Origin: Hygrocybe punicea
Lineage: Eukaryota > Basidiomycota > Agaricomycetes > Agaricales > Hygrophoraceae
Assembly (NCBI GenBank): GCA_963556145.1
Contig: OY744466.1
Coordinates: 3,162,001 to 3,226,000, forward strand
DNA: 64,000 nt
Direction: 5' to 3'
The notes beneath the pieces are model-generated. The model searched no databases. It had not been told where the DNA came from and was given only the letters and a program-made list of their open reading frames with translations. Both the position numbers and the translations under genes were made by a program. This document shows, one piece after another, positions 1 to 12,042 of the stretch (position 1 is its first letter; each line of letters begins with the position of its first letter).

Positions 1-2
1 GA

Positions 3-1253
3 AAGAGAATTGCTGGCAAACGCTCAGATCAGCCAAATGTTGCTGCAAAAAACTTCAGAAATGTTGCTATCATCTGTGGGGTGCACTCTCAAAAAGACAG
101 AATCAACCAGCTTGGATGTGAGCGTTTTGCGGAGGATACAAATCAAAAGTTGACCCACTTCTACTCTATGGACAAATGGGGCAAAGAAAGTGATTCAGCT
201 AATAAAACCAAATGGGGGAAATCCCAAGTGACATCAAAGACAATTCACAAATCAAATCAGATTAATTTTGATGAACAACTTGAGATTTGGAAACTCAACC
301 ATGGAGCAACTGAACACTTTCCTGGAAAGCTTCCATTGTGTCTTGGCATGCCTGTGATGATCCGAAACAATGATGCAACTGAATTATGCATCACCAAAGG
401 CCAGGAAGGCATTGTTGTTGGCTGGCAATCAATCAAAGGCCCTCATGATAAACGTGTTCTTGACACACTCTTTGTGAAATTGGATAATCCACCTCAATTG
501 GTTCAAATACCCGGTCTACCAGATAATGTTGTTCCTATTGTGAAGAGCACAAAAACAATTCACTGTCTATTTCCAAGTGACCTAAAAGAATCTGTTGAAA
601 GACAACAAGTATGGGTGCTGCCCAACTTTGCTATGACAGCTCATGCATCTCAGGGAAAAACCCACCCTTACAATGTTGTACATTTAAACAGCTGTTTTTC
701 ACACATGTCCTATTACACAGCTCTGTCTAGAAGTGCAAGTGCAGCAGGCACCATCATTATCCAAGGTTTTGACCCCAATGTTATTACGAGAGGTTGCAGT
801 GGCTATCTTAGACAAGAATTCAGGGAACAAGAAATATTAGATGATATCACAAGGCTTAGATATGAAGGACAACTACCTGATCACTTAAATGGGCAACTCC
901 ACAATACCTTGATTCGTCAATATCAATTATGGAAAGGCACTGATTATGTCCCTGCCAAAGTAGATGCAGCATTAAGATGGTCTGCCAGAGATCCACTACC
1001 TATGCTTCCTGTGGTTGTTGACAGTTCATGGCAACTCATTGGAAAATCCACTGATGGAAAAGCTAAGCAAAATTCACTTCAACAGGCCAGTCTTGGTTTT
1101 GTGGCCGTAAAAGGAAGCTCACCAGTAAAGCAAAATTTGAAACGTACTTATGATGAACATGATGAGACACAACTTTTGAGTAGGAAAAAGAGAATTATAA
1201 CTCATGAAGGCCAGTTGCACTATTCTTACTCCTCGTGGCATACATTGGGATGA
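3..1253 (+). pseudogene. Pif1-like helicase C-terminal part of E1
   Basis: The frame is open from base 3, so the real start lies outside the window. The product matches the helicase end of E2 and E3 almost residue for residue. It contains the C-terminal RecA-like lobe, including the RQQVWVLPNFAMTAHASQGK stretch (about 600-660), a Pif1/RecD2-type motif, followed by the LSRSASAAGTIIIQGF region. Pif1 helicases unwind DNA 5' to 3' and in Helitrons drive displacement of the transposed strand. The frame ends at TGA 1251-1253 while the peptidase continues in another frame, so a single-base shift near 1200-1230 broke a formerly continuous polyprotein. The assignment is by similarity between copies in the window plus family motifs. 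Confidence 0.85.
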
Positions 1254-2031
1254 AAACATCTGGAGTTGTGCATATGATTCACTCTTTGTTATTTTGTACA
1301 ATATATGGGCAGAACATCCTGTAAGTTGGACAACAAGATTTCAGTCAATTGGAAACATTTATCTGTCAACACTTGTACATGGGTTTAACATGATGGCATC
1401 ACAATTGAGCTTTGAAAATGTAAGAAATGCAGTGAGAATGAAACTCCATGCCAAGAATCCAGAACAATTTCCCATGGGTGCTACTGGCATCAGCGTTGCT
1501 ACACTATGTATGGAAATGCTGAAACCACAAGATTGTATTGCATCTTCACAGCTCATTTGTTCTCATTGTGATTATGAAGGTCCAGAAAAAGATGACAAAC
1601 TTACCTATGTATTGCATGCTGATCCATCAGTTTCTGGCTCAACATCTGATTGGGTGCAAACCATTGCATATAATGTTAGAAATAAATGTCCACAATGTAA
1701 TGTTTCAATGATGCGTACCATATACTATACAAAAACACCTGATTTGCTAGTATTAGAATATCCCAACATAAACATGATTACCAGCCATCAAATAACTGTA
1801 AATGTAAATGAAAAGTCAGTAAATTTGCATCTAAGAGGTATTGTATATGCTGGAGGATATCACTTTACATCTCGATTCATATCAGAAGATGGAACAATTT
1901 GGTATCATGATGGAATGACAATGGGAGCAACATGTAAGCAAAATGGCCACATTGGTATGATGTTGGATGATGATTTTAAAAGATATGAAAATAAAATTCT
2001 TGTGCTAGCAGTTTATGCACGAAACCAGTAA
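1204..2031 (+). CDS. Ubiquitin-specific-protease-like papain-fold domain of E1
   Basis: About 270 residues. The Cys box is NIWSCAYDS (near 1258-1285), two zinc-type pairs are CSHC (about 1558) and CPQC (about 1690), and the His box is YHFTSRFIS followed by WYHDGM (about 1858-1918). This order (Cys box, CxxC...CxxC finger, His box, acidic residue) is the arrangement of C19 ubiquitin-specific proteases, which cleave ubiquitin from proteins. Substrate and activity here are inferred only. The domain lies directly after the helicase, as in E2 and E3, and all catalytic positions are retained. The start is uncertain: the domain was probably fused to the helicase before the frameshift, and no convincing independent start is seen. 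A generic papain-fold protease is the alternative. Confidence 0.7.
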   Translation: MKASCTILTPRGIHWDENIWSCAYDSLFVILYNIWAEHPVSWTTRFQSIGNIYLSTLVHGFNMMASQLSFENVRNAVRMKLHAKNPEQFPMGATGISVATLCMEMLKPQDCIASSQLICSHCDYEGPEKDDKLTYVLHADPSVSGSTSDWVQTIAYNVRNKCPQCNVSMMRTIYYTKTPDLLVLEYPNINMITSHQITVNVNEKSVNLHLRGIVYAGGYHFTSRFISEDGTIWYHDGMTMGATCKQNGHIGMMLDDDFKRYENKILVLAVYARNQ

Positions 2032-2616
2032 TTTATATTTCATTGAGGACTATTGGGTGGGAAAGTGGGACATTCAAATTTTTCACCAGCTGAAATTCAT
2101 ATTGGACATCAAAATTGGAGGAAATATTCTGGGTGGGAAAGTGAGCCATTAAATATTCCTAAAGAATGTTATAAGTAGATTACATGATGTCAAACACTTG
2201 ATTTCTTATTGTTACTTATTGCCCGACCACTGATAAGTAAGGGTAACAGTGATAGTAGTAAATGCCAGGATAAACTATTGTATAACTGACATTCAGTCCA
2301 CTACAATGTTGGTTGACTAGTGATATACAAGTATGGCAGGAACAAGTGTAAGTAATATTGTCCAAGAGATTGGTAGTCTCTTGATCAAAGGCCCCAACTG
2401 CAGACAAATAGTACATTGTCACTAACAGAACAGGATAACATAGAATGTAACATTCCAAATTCTAACAATGTTCATATATACTCTGATTATTCCTGTTATA
2501 CATTACACAAACAAATTAGTGCAGATTATGTAGAATAAATAATGTACATTAAATGATTGAATAGACCCCAGAAGAACTCGTTCATGCCATGCTTGCGATG
2601 GTCCACTTCCCCAAGT
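2032..2616 (+). other. Non-coding 3' tail and 3' terminus of E1
   Basis: No gene is seen. The tail is closely similar to 36951-37520, the 3' tail of E4. The subterminal AAGAACTCGTTCATGCC (about 2572) is an inverted copy of the 5'-terminal ACGAGTTCTT found in the other elements, placed about 40 bp inside the end. This is the asymmetric inverted-repeat arrangement described for Helentrons. Confidence 0.65.
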
Positions 2617-3017
2617 GAAGCTCTTATACATATTGGCCCTTCTTGTATTTTTTCTTTGATGGTCCCTGCTCATTTTCTTCCTCTGGATCCATATGACGTT
2701 TGGACCATTTCCTATTGTTGAATTAGTATCCTTTTCACAACTTATCTGATGATAATGACTTACAATCTGTCAGCAGATAGAATCTGCTCAAATACTGACT
2801 TCACCTCAAGCACAACTTTCATCCACCTTTCATGCTCTGCCTGTCCACCAATCTGACTTCCCCATTCCTTTAGTCCTACCAAGAACAGAACAATTCCTGC
2901 AAGTCATCTTCTACACCATGTTTTCTCCAGAACACTATTTGCAGATATGCCACCCAAGGTATATCATTGCTACCACTTGTCCATCTGTTTTTCAATTCTA
3001 TCAAAGTCCATGACATC
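2617..3017. repeat. 401-bp inverted duplication, left copy
   Basis: This segment is the reverse complement of 39271-39671, equally long, with only a few differences. Identity stops abruptly at 3017 on the inner side. On the outer side it is cut by E1, so the original repeat may have been longer. The two copies face each other across E2. Confidence 0.85.
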
Positions 3018-3161
3018 ATCCTGTTTCTTTGATTAACTCAAGCTCCATTCACTAAGGAACAAGGGGGCTTGAATTCCAAAGCAGGTGGTGTGATGGGATC
3101 ACCTAAGCCAACCACTGGGAGCCAATTCAGCACACCCAAGCCTCACAAAGATGACTCCAAT
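3018..3161. other. Short unique segment before E2
   Basis: Non-repetitive within the window. If E2 is removed, this segment joins 38598 onward. On the minus strand the joined sequence continues the coding-like frame described at 38598-39330 for about ten codons to a TGA. No independent gene is seen. Confidence 0.4.
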
Positions 3162-4716
3162 TACGAGTTCTTTTAATTTATTAAAAGACTCGTTCTTTAT
3201 CAGACCTGGTTCAGTGAGGATTCATAATTAATTAATTAATTAATAAAGTTGATCTCCTATAGACAAAATATTTTTAGGCAACAGATATGATTCTACTTCT
3301 GATCCTGGAAAATCAGATACAGGTGGGGCCATCTCTGGACAAGCTTACATAAGCATCCCAATATGAGTTACTTTAGACAAGACAAATTACTTTCCAATTA
3401 TATTCAAAATATTCATACTGACTTCAATTCTTATCAGAATCAGTTAAAAATTGAACTACTGACTAATATAACCATTTCGGGTAAGATGTGACAGTTACAT
3501 GTGACCAATCTAACTATATAAGGTAATTTCAGATATTATATACCAAATTTTATGCTGATCGCAACAGTGATAGTCACATGTGACTAGTCTAACCATATAA
3601 GGTAATTTTACATAATATGTGCTAAATCTTATACTGATCATGATAGTGTTGATTTTATATGACAAATCTAATTTTATAATGCACTAATACATATTTCATC
3701 ATATGTTTTAGTTTATATAGTGTTATTTGAGCTTTAGTAAACAAATACAAATAGATATAAACAAAGACATATAATGTGCTCTTCTATAAATATTATCACT
3801 AGACATTTGTGAGTCATGTTTCAACTTAGCCATATGACAAACAAATACAAATAAATAAATCCAATATAGTTAGATTACTTTGTATTTCAATTTTGGTTTT
3901 AGTCAACTTTCTTACATAATCATGATTATATAATCATTAGTCAGATCACCATTTAAACCCAGACTTTGAACCTTATTATGCTTTTGCCTCTTGAACCTGA
4001 ACCACCACATTCCTCATTTGGTGCATTAAGTCCACGTTTTTTGACCTTTTTGGCTCGTTTAAGCTCAGTTTTTTATATTTAGACTCTGAAAAAATGTTTT
4101 CTGGATCAGGTGATGTGCCTGGACCATGCAGGGTCCAATGCTGATATAATCTTTCCTTTTTCAGACATAAAAGTTGAAAATTCTTCAGATTTTCATGCTT
4201 TTTCTTCTATATGGCTCTATTTTCTTTCCTGGACCACTGGTAATGTCTTCAATTTGTAAATCTTATTGTTTATTAACATAATCTATCATTTTACAGCCCA
4301 TCTCCCTTTCAATTTTCAAAGAATGTATAAATTTCGTGTTTTTTCACCTTTTTAGATTGTATAAGCTCACTTCTTAACCTACACTTTTACAGTGGATATT
4401 TTCTGGCTCAGGTATGAATCTTTTACCATCTATGATCAAATGTTTACATGTTATATTCATATATAGCTTTAAAATGCAAAGTTTTGTGGATTTTCTCAAT
4501 TTTTACTACTTCATGTGCTGGACTTTGTATTGGTATGTTGTTTATTTATCTTCTCCAGATATATTTGACATATCCATATTATGATCCAGCATTTATTTTC
4601 AAAAAAATTATAAACCTGTTCACAAAAATGTTAAAAATGTCATCATTGTCAAAATGCTTATGATTTTTATCATTGCAATGTCTTGGGCATAATATGCTGT
4701 CATTGGGATTGGCCTT
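3162..4716 (+). other. E2 5' terminus and non-coding leader
   Basis: The leader opens with a hairpin: ACGAGTTCTTTTAA pairs with TTAAAAGACTCGT (3163-3196). A TAATTAATTAAT run follows (about 3226-3246). Degenerate 79-bp repeats with a GTCACATGTGAC palindrome lie at about 3494 and 3573. The rest to 4716 is AT-rich, and I see no gene in it. The same order of hairpin, AT run and palindromic array occurs in reverse in E8, which supports calling this the replication or control end of the element. Confidence 0.65.
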
Positions 4717-6441
4717 GTGCCTCCTGCAAATGTCATACAAAATGTCCCTGTCACGCCAACTGTCTCTGTCATACACAATGTCATTCTATGTCCAGTTACT
4801 CTGAATTTTTACAAAGACAATTTACCAAAGTATGAAAATCCCACTTATTTACCAAGTTTAGTCCCTGTTCATCAGTCCACCTCTTCTTTCACATCACAAA
4901 TCCCTGAAATAATCACAAGTACCCACAACAGTACTGAATTTGTTCTGTCTAGTTGTCAATCAGCTCATCTGTCTTTTCTATTTGAGCTATATGCCAGAAT
5001 CTTCTTGAACATGTTTGATTTGCTTTCTGTGTATCATTGTACAACTAGCATTGCTAATAAGTGCATGTACATTAAGTTGAAACTTCAACAGAATTTATTC
5101 AGAAAACATAACTTTAGAGCTCACTTGATATATGTAACAAAGCTACCTATATTAGCAAATGGAGCAATACTACTATTTGTTCGAGTTCTGCATCATTTTC
5201 TAGCTTTTCAAATGGCTGGTCACTATATTTGTAATAAAACTTTGAAATTATATTACATTTTCAAGTCTGAAAATATATCCTTCAATCCTAACATTGATAT
5301 TGAATGCATTGGTGGAGGCAAAGCAAATGTATTCTCATTTTATGAACTAATGCCTGCTTCAACCAGTAACAATGCAAGTATGGATGCAGCTAAATATAAA
5401 TTTCACACTTACATGCCAAAAAGTAAAGCACTCTCATTGAAATCATCATCTGAAAAATCACTTGTAATTGTAAATCACCCATTTGAATTGTTAATTCCAA
5501 AGTTGACCATTGCCAATTTGAAAGTAATTGCAGCTCATCATAGCATTCTTGTCCACTCAAAAATGAATCAGGCATCAATTCAAACTGCAATACAGAATCA
5601 TGTGTGCTCCAACTGTCCTGAATTTGTATCAATCTTTGAATTTATTGATGAAGAAGCAATTGCAATTCACAAGAAAACCTCACACAACAGAGCAGTCAAT
5701 AAGTTTAAAGCACAACATTATGACAAATATGCACCACAAAATCTGGCAGCTGTACAAAAATTTCAGAGTAAAAATCCTGATAAGCACGCCAAACAACATC
5801 TAGCAGCTGTACAGAAATATCAGAGTGAAAATCCAGAGAAACATGACAAACAAAATCTGGCAGGTGTACAAAAATTTCAGAGTGAACATCCTGACAAATA
5901 TGCAAAGCAAAACCTGGCAGCTGTACAAAAATTTCAGAGTGAAAACCCTGACAAGCATGCAAAGCAAAACCTGGCAGCTGTACAGAAATTTCAGAGTGAA
6001 AACCCTGACAAGCATATAAAACAAAATCTGGCAGCTGTACAGAAATTTCAGAGTGAAAATCCAGAGAAACATAGCAAACCAAATTTGGCTGCTGTTCAGA
6101 AATTTCACCAGGAACATCCTGATATGCATGCATCACAAAACCGTGCAGCTGTTGTACAGTTCAAAGTTGATCATCATAACAAGCATCTGCAACATACATT
6201 AGATGCAGTTAAAAGACATACCATGAACCACCCTGAGCATACACAAACAAATCAGGCTGCTGTTCAGACATACAGAGATAATATTCAATTCCCTCCTGAT
6301 CCACCTTCAGCAAAATTGCAACACACTATTATTTCAGGATTTTGTGATGACACCTCTCCCAACAAATTCAGTGAATATGGTTGTGCTGTCTGTGGAAGAC
6401 TGACTCCAGTCTCTCAATTGCAAAGCTACACAGACTTATGA
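4717..6441 (+). pseudogene. Rep N-terminal part of E2 with SAP-like and 19-residue repeats
   Basis: The open frame begins at a GTG and its first ATG is at 5011, so the true start or a spliced leader is unknown. The middle (about 5480-5650) reads LTIANLKVIAAHHSI then CSNCPEFVSIFEF. The helix-loop-helix look and the spacing of Leu and Lys resemble a SAP DNA-binding motif. From about 5690 to 6250 the protein is a tandem array of 19-residue units of the type NPDKHAKQNLAAVQKFQSE. A CAVCGRL zinc-type motif begins at about 6390. The frame stops at TGA 6439, and the continuation is in the overlapping frame from 6381. The same arrangement recurs in E3 and E5. Confidence 0.7.
5690..6250 (+). repeat. 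57-bp coding tandem repeat (19-residue units)
   Basis: About ten in-frame units, each KFQSENPDKHAKQNLAAVQ or a close variant. The first six or seven are nearly identical and the last ones are diverged. Charged Lys/His/Glu positions alternate with an invariant AVQ. Homologous arrays, with different unit wording, occur in E3 (20560-20960) and E5 (62715-63170). Confidence 0.9.
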
Positions 6442-7649
6442 GTTGTTTGAAACAATCTGGTATAACTCAAACAGAGTGCTTCTTAATAAATGATCCAATT
6501 GAATCTTCAGAGAGCCCCATAATAATTGAAGATCTTTCTGGCATTTGCAAGAAGTGTTACAAGTCTTTGGTCAAGGGAAAATGCCCTGCTATGTCTGTGG
6601 CAAATGGTTTATGGCTTGGACAAATTCCTAATGAATTGAGTAATTTGTCTTATGTAGAACAACTGTTAATTGCTAGAGTGAGACACAATAGATGTATTGT
6701 TAGGGTCACTTCAGGAATGCATAAGATGAGAGCAAATGCCATTACATTTGCCAATCCAACTCCAAAGATTTATGACATTTTATCACCACCTGTTGATGAG
6801 TTGGATGAAGTACTTGCATTCATCTATACAGGACCATGTAAGCCTGCCAAGTCTGATTTTGAGAGAATACCATTGCTTGTTAGAAGAAACAAAGTTGCAA
6901 GTGCATTGAATTGGTTGAAACTGAATCATTGTGACTACTTTGACTTGGAAATCTCAGAAGAAAATTTGAAGCAATATCCTGAGAATGACATACCAGTTGT
7001 GGTAGAGTACAGACAATCATTCATTAACAAAAACTCAGAAGCTACTGCTGTGAATAACATGGAAGAGGAAGAAGGAACTGAGACTGGCATTTCTTCATTT
7101 GTAGTTTATGGTCTGACTGGAGAAGAATACTCAACCAAAAGTATCAAGGCCATCAAAGCTATTGCATTAAAACATCTGATGGATAATAACAAGATTTTGG
7201 CAATTGGACATGAGAGTGATTCACAATCCATCTATAATAATCCTCAGTTGTTCCCTCAAATGATGCCATGGTTATTTCCCTATGGATTTGGGGGAATTGG
7301 CAATTCTCTGATTCAAGGCAGGATTTCTGAAATTAAACATAAGAGACATTTATTGATGTATTATGATCAGCGGTTTCAAAAAGATCCATACTTTCCTTTG
7401 ATTGCATTCAACCATGAGCAAATAAAAGAGTCTACAACAGCTGGCTATTTATTAGCTGAAAAAGCAAAATTTGAACATATTTCACAAAGATTGATGGATG
7501 TGGATCTTGGAGTTTTAAATAAGATTGCTAGAAAAATGGAAGATGGTGAACATGTCATTCCAGAGACAGATGAAGAGAAACTTTGTTTCCAATTGATTGA
7601 TCATGTAGGCAGTATGTCAAAGGATCACTCACAAGCAAGAAATACATGA
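6381..7649 (+). pseudogene. DUF6570-like and Rep N-terminal segment of E2
   Basis: Continues the Rep polyprotein after a frameshift near 6440. A CxxC pair (ICKKCYKSL, about 6545) is followed by a strongly conserved block: ANGLWLGQIP, LLIARVRHNRCIVRV, DELDEVLAFIYTGPC and LLVRRNKVA (6600-6900). I recognise this block as DUF6570, a module typical of fungal Helitron proteins with unknown role. It then runs into the start of the Helitron_like_N Rep domain (YDQRFQKDPYFPLIAFNHEQ, about 7360-7420). The frame breaks at about 7615 relative to E3. Start and stop are products of the two frameshifts. Confidence 0.8.
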
Positions 7650-8509
7650 GAAATGAAGTGTGGTCTCTGATGTCATTTGTGGGTGCACCTTCATGGTTTA
7701 TCACATTTTCACCAGCTGATAACATGCATCCACTGTCCTTGTATTTTGCTGATACCAAAGAAACCTTTACACCTGAACTTAGAGGATATGATGAGCGCTA
7801 CAGACTTATTGCAGAAAATCCAGTGGCTGGTGCTAGATTCTTTCACTTTATGGTAGAACTATTTATCAAACATGTTCTTGGTGTTGGATGAAATCATCCT
7901 GGCTTTTATGGTGACACCAAGGCATACTATGGCACAGTGGAGCAACAAGGACATCTCACACTTCACATGCACATGCTACTATGGCTCAAAGGATGTTTGT
8001 CACCCCAAGAAATCAGAGACAAAATAATGGATCCCACCTCAAACTTTCAGCAAGCCTCTGTAGAGTATCTAGAAAGCATGCATATTGGTGAATTCATGAC
8101 TGGCACAATGGATGAAGTCAAAGCTAAAGTCAACTAGAAGTCTGAACAAGACTATAGAGATCCCACTCAGACTCTGCCTGAAGCACCCCCACCTATGTGT
8201 ACAATTATGCATGATGTGAACAGTGACATCAATTGTAATGATTGCAAACAGGTGAATTCATGGTGGAAGAGATTTGAAAACACTGTTGATCATTTGATTT
8301 TACACTCCAATGTTCATAATTGTGGCAGAAATAGTTCAAACAATGAAAAAGTCCAGAGAAAAGACAGATCCAGTTGCATGAACAAACATGGTAAATGCAA
8401 AGCTAGATTTCCCAGACCTTTGTTTGAATCAATACAAGTAGATCCAAAAACTGGTGCATTGAATATGAAAAAGGGTGAAGCTTGGATCAATACATTGACA
8501 CCACTTGTG
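7646..8509 (+). pseudogene. HUH Rep core of E2, cut by hAT
   Basis: Three open pieces in one frame, broken by TGA 7889 and TAG 8135. They carry the Rep nuclease core: GAPSWFITFSPAD (about 7685), NPVAGARFFHFMVELF (about 7815), and the metal-binding HUH motif in GHLTLHMHMLLWL (about 7950-7988). HUH nucleases nick one strand and stay bound through tyrosine, the first step of rolling-circle transposition. The gene is interrupted after LTPLV by the hAT at 8510 and resumes at 13719 with TFLLRCNSDITSLLSG. Confidence 0.85.
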
Positions 8510-11500
8510 TAGGGCTGTGCCTGGCCAAGCCGAGCCCTAATGGGCCGGGCTAAGCTGGGCCAAATTAACGGCTTGAAGCGGCTTTTGGCCTGGCCTGAGG
8601 TCTCAAAAGCCAGGGCCAAGCCGTCAGGCCACGGCCTTTGCGGTTCAAAGGTCAGCTTTTCTCGACAAGTTTCTCCCATGCCAACCAACTGTCGCCTTCG
8701 ATAGTAGAGTCACGTCTATCCCTAAAAACATCACACGTCTAACTTCTCAGCTTGTTGCCATGCCGGTAAGCAAGCACCATTGCTGGCATTATATATACTT
8801 ACCTTGTGAGTTGTCCTTTTTTCTTTTCTTGCCCACAACTGACGCAGCATTGCCTTTTCTCAAATGACAAACGTCGAACAGCTCAAGCACCTCATCAAGA
8901 CCATTTCGGCACTCTCCAGTGCCCTGCCCCCAGCAGTGCCAAAGGGAACTACGAAGGACAAGATATGGACCGTCATGCACCTTCCCGAAGGCGAGTCTGC
9001 CTACCAAACCTTCAATAGACGTTTCGACGCGTTATTTGGTGAAGACTGCCGTGACTCAGATGGCTGTTTGCACTATATTCGGCAAGGAAAGAACAGAATG
9101 GGCCTCGTTTGTGCATACCTCAAAAGGATCAACTGGTCACAAGATTTGCCGCTCGATCTCATGGATATAAAGCTCCAATGTCTTAGCACAGAACTGTCAC
9201 ATATCATGTGTGTTTTTATAATATCTCTATCATTGCATACTAACAATTATCAGTGATTCCGATGTGGATGCACCGAAACAGGCGCGTCATACAAATCCGA
9301 CCTCGAAGCTCCTCGACACCGACAACAGCGAACAAGCACAGCTGTCGTTCCAATGCAAGGCAGTAGAAAATTTCAATATGCGCAAGGAACAACCGCTGCC
9401 GCTGCCTCAGGAAGAGGCCTCACCTGGTTCTCCATCACTACCCTCTTCTCAGCCGCCCTCTACGCCGTCCATGCAACCTGACATGACCACCAGTTCGCAA
9501 CCGAAGCGTCCTGCTTCCGTGGCAATTGATGTCAACGCTGATGAAGATCCAGGGTCAGATGACAATGAACAGCCAAAACCACGTACATTTTTCAGCTATA
9601 ATTTCTAAACAAATTTATCTGAGTGTCTCACAGCCAAAAGGAAATGTGCCACACTAGGCAATCCGGTTGCTACAGATGCAGATGGCTTTCTAGAGGATCT
9701 CGACATTCAGGCGATAAATGATGAAGGTCCATCATGCGAGGACAAACGTCGTGACGTCAACGAGTTTTTCCATCCTGCTGTTGTGAGGGAGGTCAACGGA
9801 AAACAGAGAAAATATAGCGTCTGTAAGCTGTGCCCGTGAGTAGCCCTGCACTTTTCTGCCTCGAGTTTTCATTGACAGCAGCTATTAGCAACAAGAAATC
9901 ATTAGTTAGCGAAGTCACTACTTTGCGCCGCCACATGGAGGCACAGCATGTAGGGAAATACCGCAAGTGGGCAACAGATGCTAAGTTTGAGTCAAAGCTA
10001 CCAGGAGACATCAAAAAGCGCAAGGAGGCTGCAGAACAAGCCACTCGGACACTCGATTGCGACTTCAAAGAGAAAAAATTGTCAGAAAGAGCCATCCCTT
10101 ATACAGATAAGACCTTTCGCCGAGCTGCAATTGAATGGCTTGTCGCAACAGACCAACTAAGCTATGCCAGCACCAATTGGTAGCGTTCTATTGATTGCTG
10201 TGATGTTGTAGCCTATACAAGCCCTTGAGCACCCGAAGTTCAAAGAAATGATCGATGTTGCATCTCAGGCAACGAATGGCGTCAAGATCCCAGGTCGAAA
10301 GGCCACCCGATCGGAGATCAAACGTACCTTTAAGGATAATCTCACAAAACTGAAGGCGCGACTCAATGTGAGTATCATTTTTTAGTGCTCGTCCCCTTCT
10401 CATTAGTGCTCATCCTCCTCTCATTATCTAGAGTCCTGCTGTGACTGGCGAAGTGAGTATTACATGTGACGCATGGCAGGCAAGCAACACCGACGGCTAT
10501 TTTGCTGTCACTGGACACTGGATCGATGAAACAGCACCCACACAGTGGAAACTCAAGAGCGGCCTTCTCGGCTTCACCCATGTTAACAATGCACATAATG
10601 GGGAGCAGCTGGGTCAAGCCCTATTCAAGATTGTCAAGCGTGTTGGCGTTGAACACAAAGTAAGTTGCTAGTTGCCCTGTACATGTTTATGCTCAACTCC
10701 ACCTGCTAGCTCGGTCATATCACTTGTGATAATGCATCAAACAACTCCACGATGCTTCAAGAAATGGCTGCACGAATAAAAGCTGCAACGGGTAAGCAGT
10801 ATAAGTGGCGAAAAAGGAGAATAAAGTATGTCATATATGCGATGTCTTTTATAACCATTCATAATGTGCGCTACAGTTGTCTTGCCCACGTTATCAATTT
10901 GGCAACACAAGCGCTCATCGGAGCTTATAGCAAGTCGCCACACTTTGATCCGAAGAGTCCATATGACCATATCCCTACCAATCGTAATGAGGTTGGATTA
11001 ATCAGGGTGATAGCAGTTAAGGTATAGATCTAATCTAGGGTTCGTTGTCAGGGATGCTGATGGTTTGTTAACACAGGAACGCTCATCCTCGAAACGAAAA
11101 GAGATGTGGAGAACAATTCAATCTCGGGCCAATATCGCCAAGCCCCTTCAGCTTATTCTCGATATGAAAGTACGCTGGTCATCAACATATATCATGCTTG
11201 ACCATGCTGAACAGAGAAAGGAGGTATGTACGGCGAGAATAATGATGCAACTTGCATGATGCTAAGCTCATTTTTGCAGTGTGTCGACATCTTTGTTGAT
11301 GAACTCCGCTGGGAATAAAAGGAGTCTGCGAAACGGGACAAAATTCGTGAACTCAAGTTGAACAGCGATGAATGGGGCCATGTCCATACCTTTCTTGGAC
11401 TCTTGAGCGTACGTCGAAGAATTGTCATCATCAATTACATCACCTGACTCTATTGTAGCATGCTGATAATGCTCAGCAGGCATTTTCGTCTGATATGGTT

Positions 11501-12042
11501 TCGAGCCTCCATCTTGCTATCCCAGCACTAGAAGCACTCCACAAGGCATGGTCATCTCGTGCCAACCATCCAAAATATGCCCAATATGCCCCATCATTGC
11601 ATGTGGCATGTGAGAAGATTGACAGCTACTACGAGAAAACAACAGATTGTCCAGCATATATAATGGCAATGGGTAAGTGACTTAGTTTACTTGGATCAAA
11701 CCTTGCTAACAATTGCCAGTCCTCGACCCAGAGGAGAAGATGGGATACTTCAAGAAGCAGTGGTCTGCCGAACTGCATGCTGATGTTGAGAAGTGTGTGG
11801 AGGGAGTGGTACGTCAATAATGATTGATATACACTTTCCGCTAACATATATTTCTCAGTTCAAAGAACAGTGGTTTGCAATGCAAGGAGAGATAAGTTCA
11901 AAACAGCAAATGAAGCTGCTCAAGTCTAAACTAAGCACTCTCCTTCGGGAGCTCAGTGACGATGAAGATAATATCACAGCCGATGCAGGTCCTGCTGTGC
12001 AGGATGATCCTGCTCGGCCATGGAAAAGGGACTTCTGCTGTT

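Larger units (their letters stand above)
1..2616 (+). mobile_element. Helentron-like element E1, right part (enters from left edge)
   Basis: The element starts before the window. It holds the C-terminal half of a Pif1-type helicase, a ubiquitin-protease-like gene and a non-coding tail that ends in ...CCACTTCCCCAAGT at 2616. The end is defined by comparison with E4, which has the same variant terminus at 37520, and with the inverted copy at 39671, in which the flanking GAAGCTC continues without an element. No target duplication is visible. A frameshift separates helicase and peptidase, so this copy is probably dead. Confidence 0.8.

Noticed and set aside
5705..6136. Minus-strand frames of 109-143 codons opposite the Rep repeat
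   Set aside because: They mirror the 57-bp coding repeat; the sense strand has conserved homologues in E3 and E5.
8314..8688. Minus-strand frame of 124 codons at the hAT left end
   Set aside because: It crosses the hAT junction at 8510, so half of it belongs to E2 and half to the hAT terminus; it is accidental.
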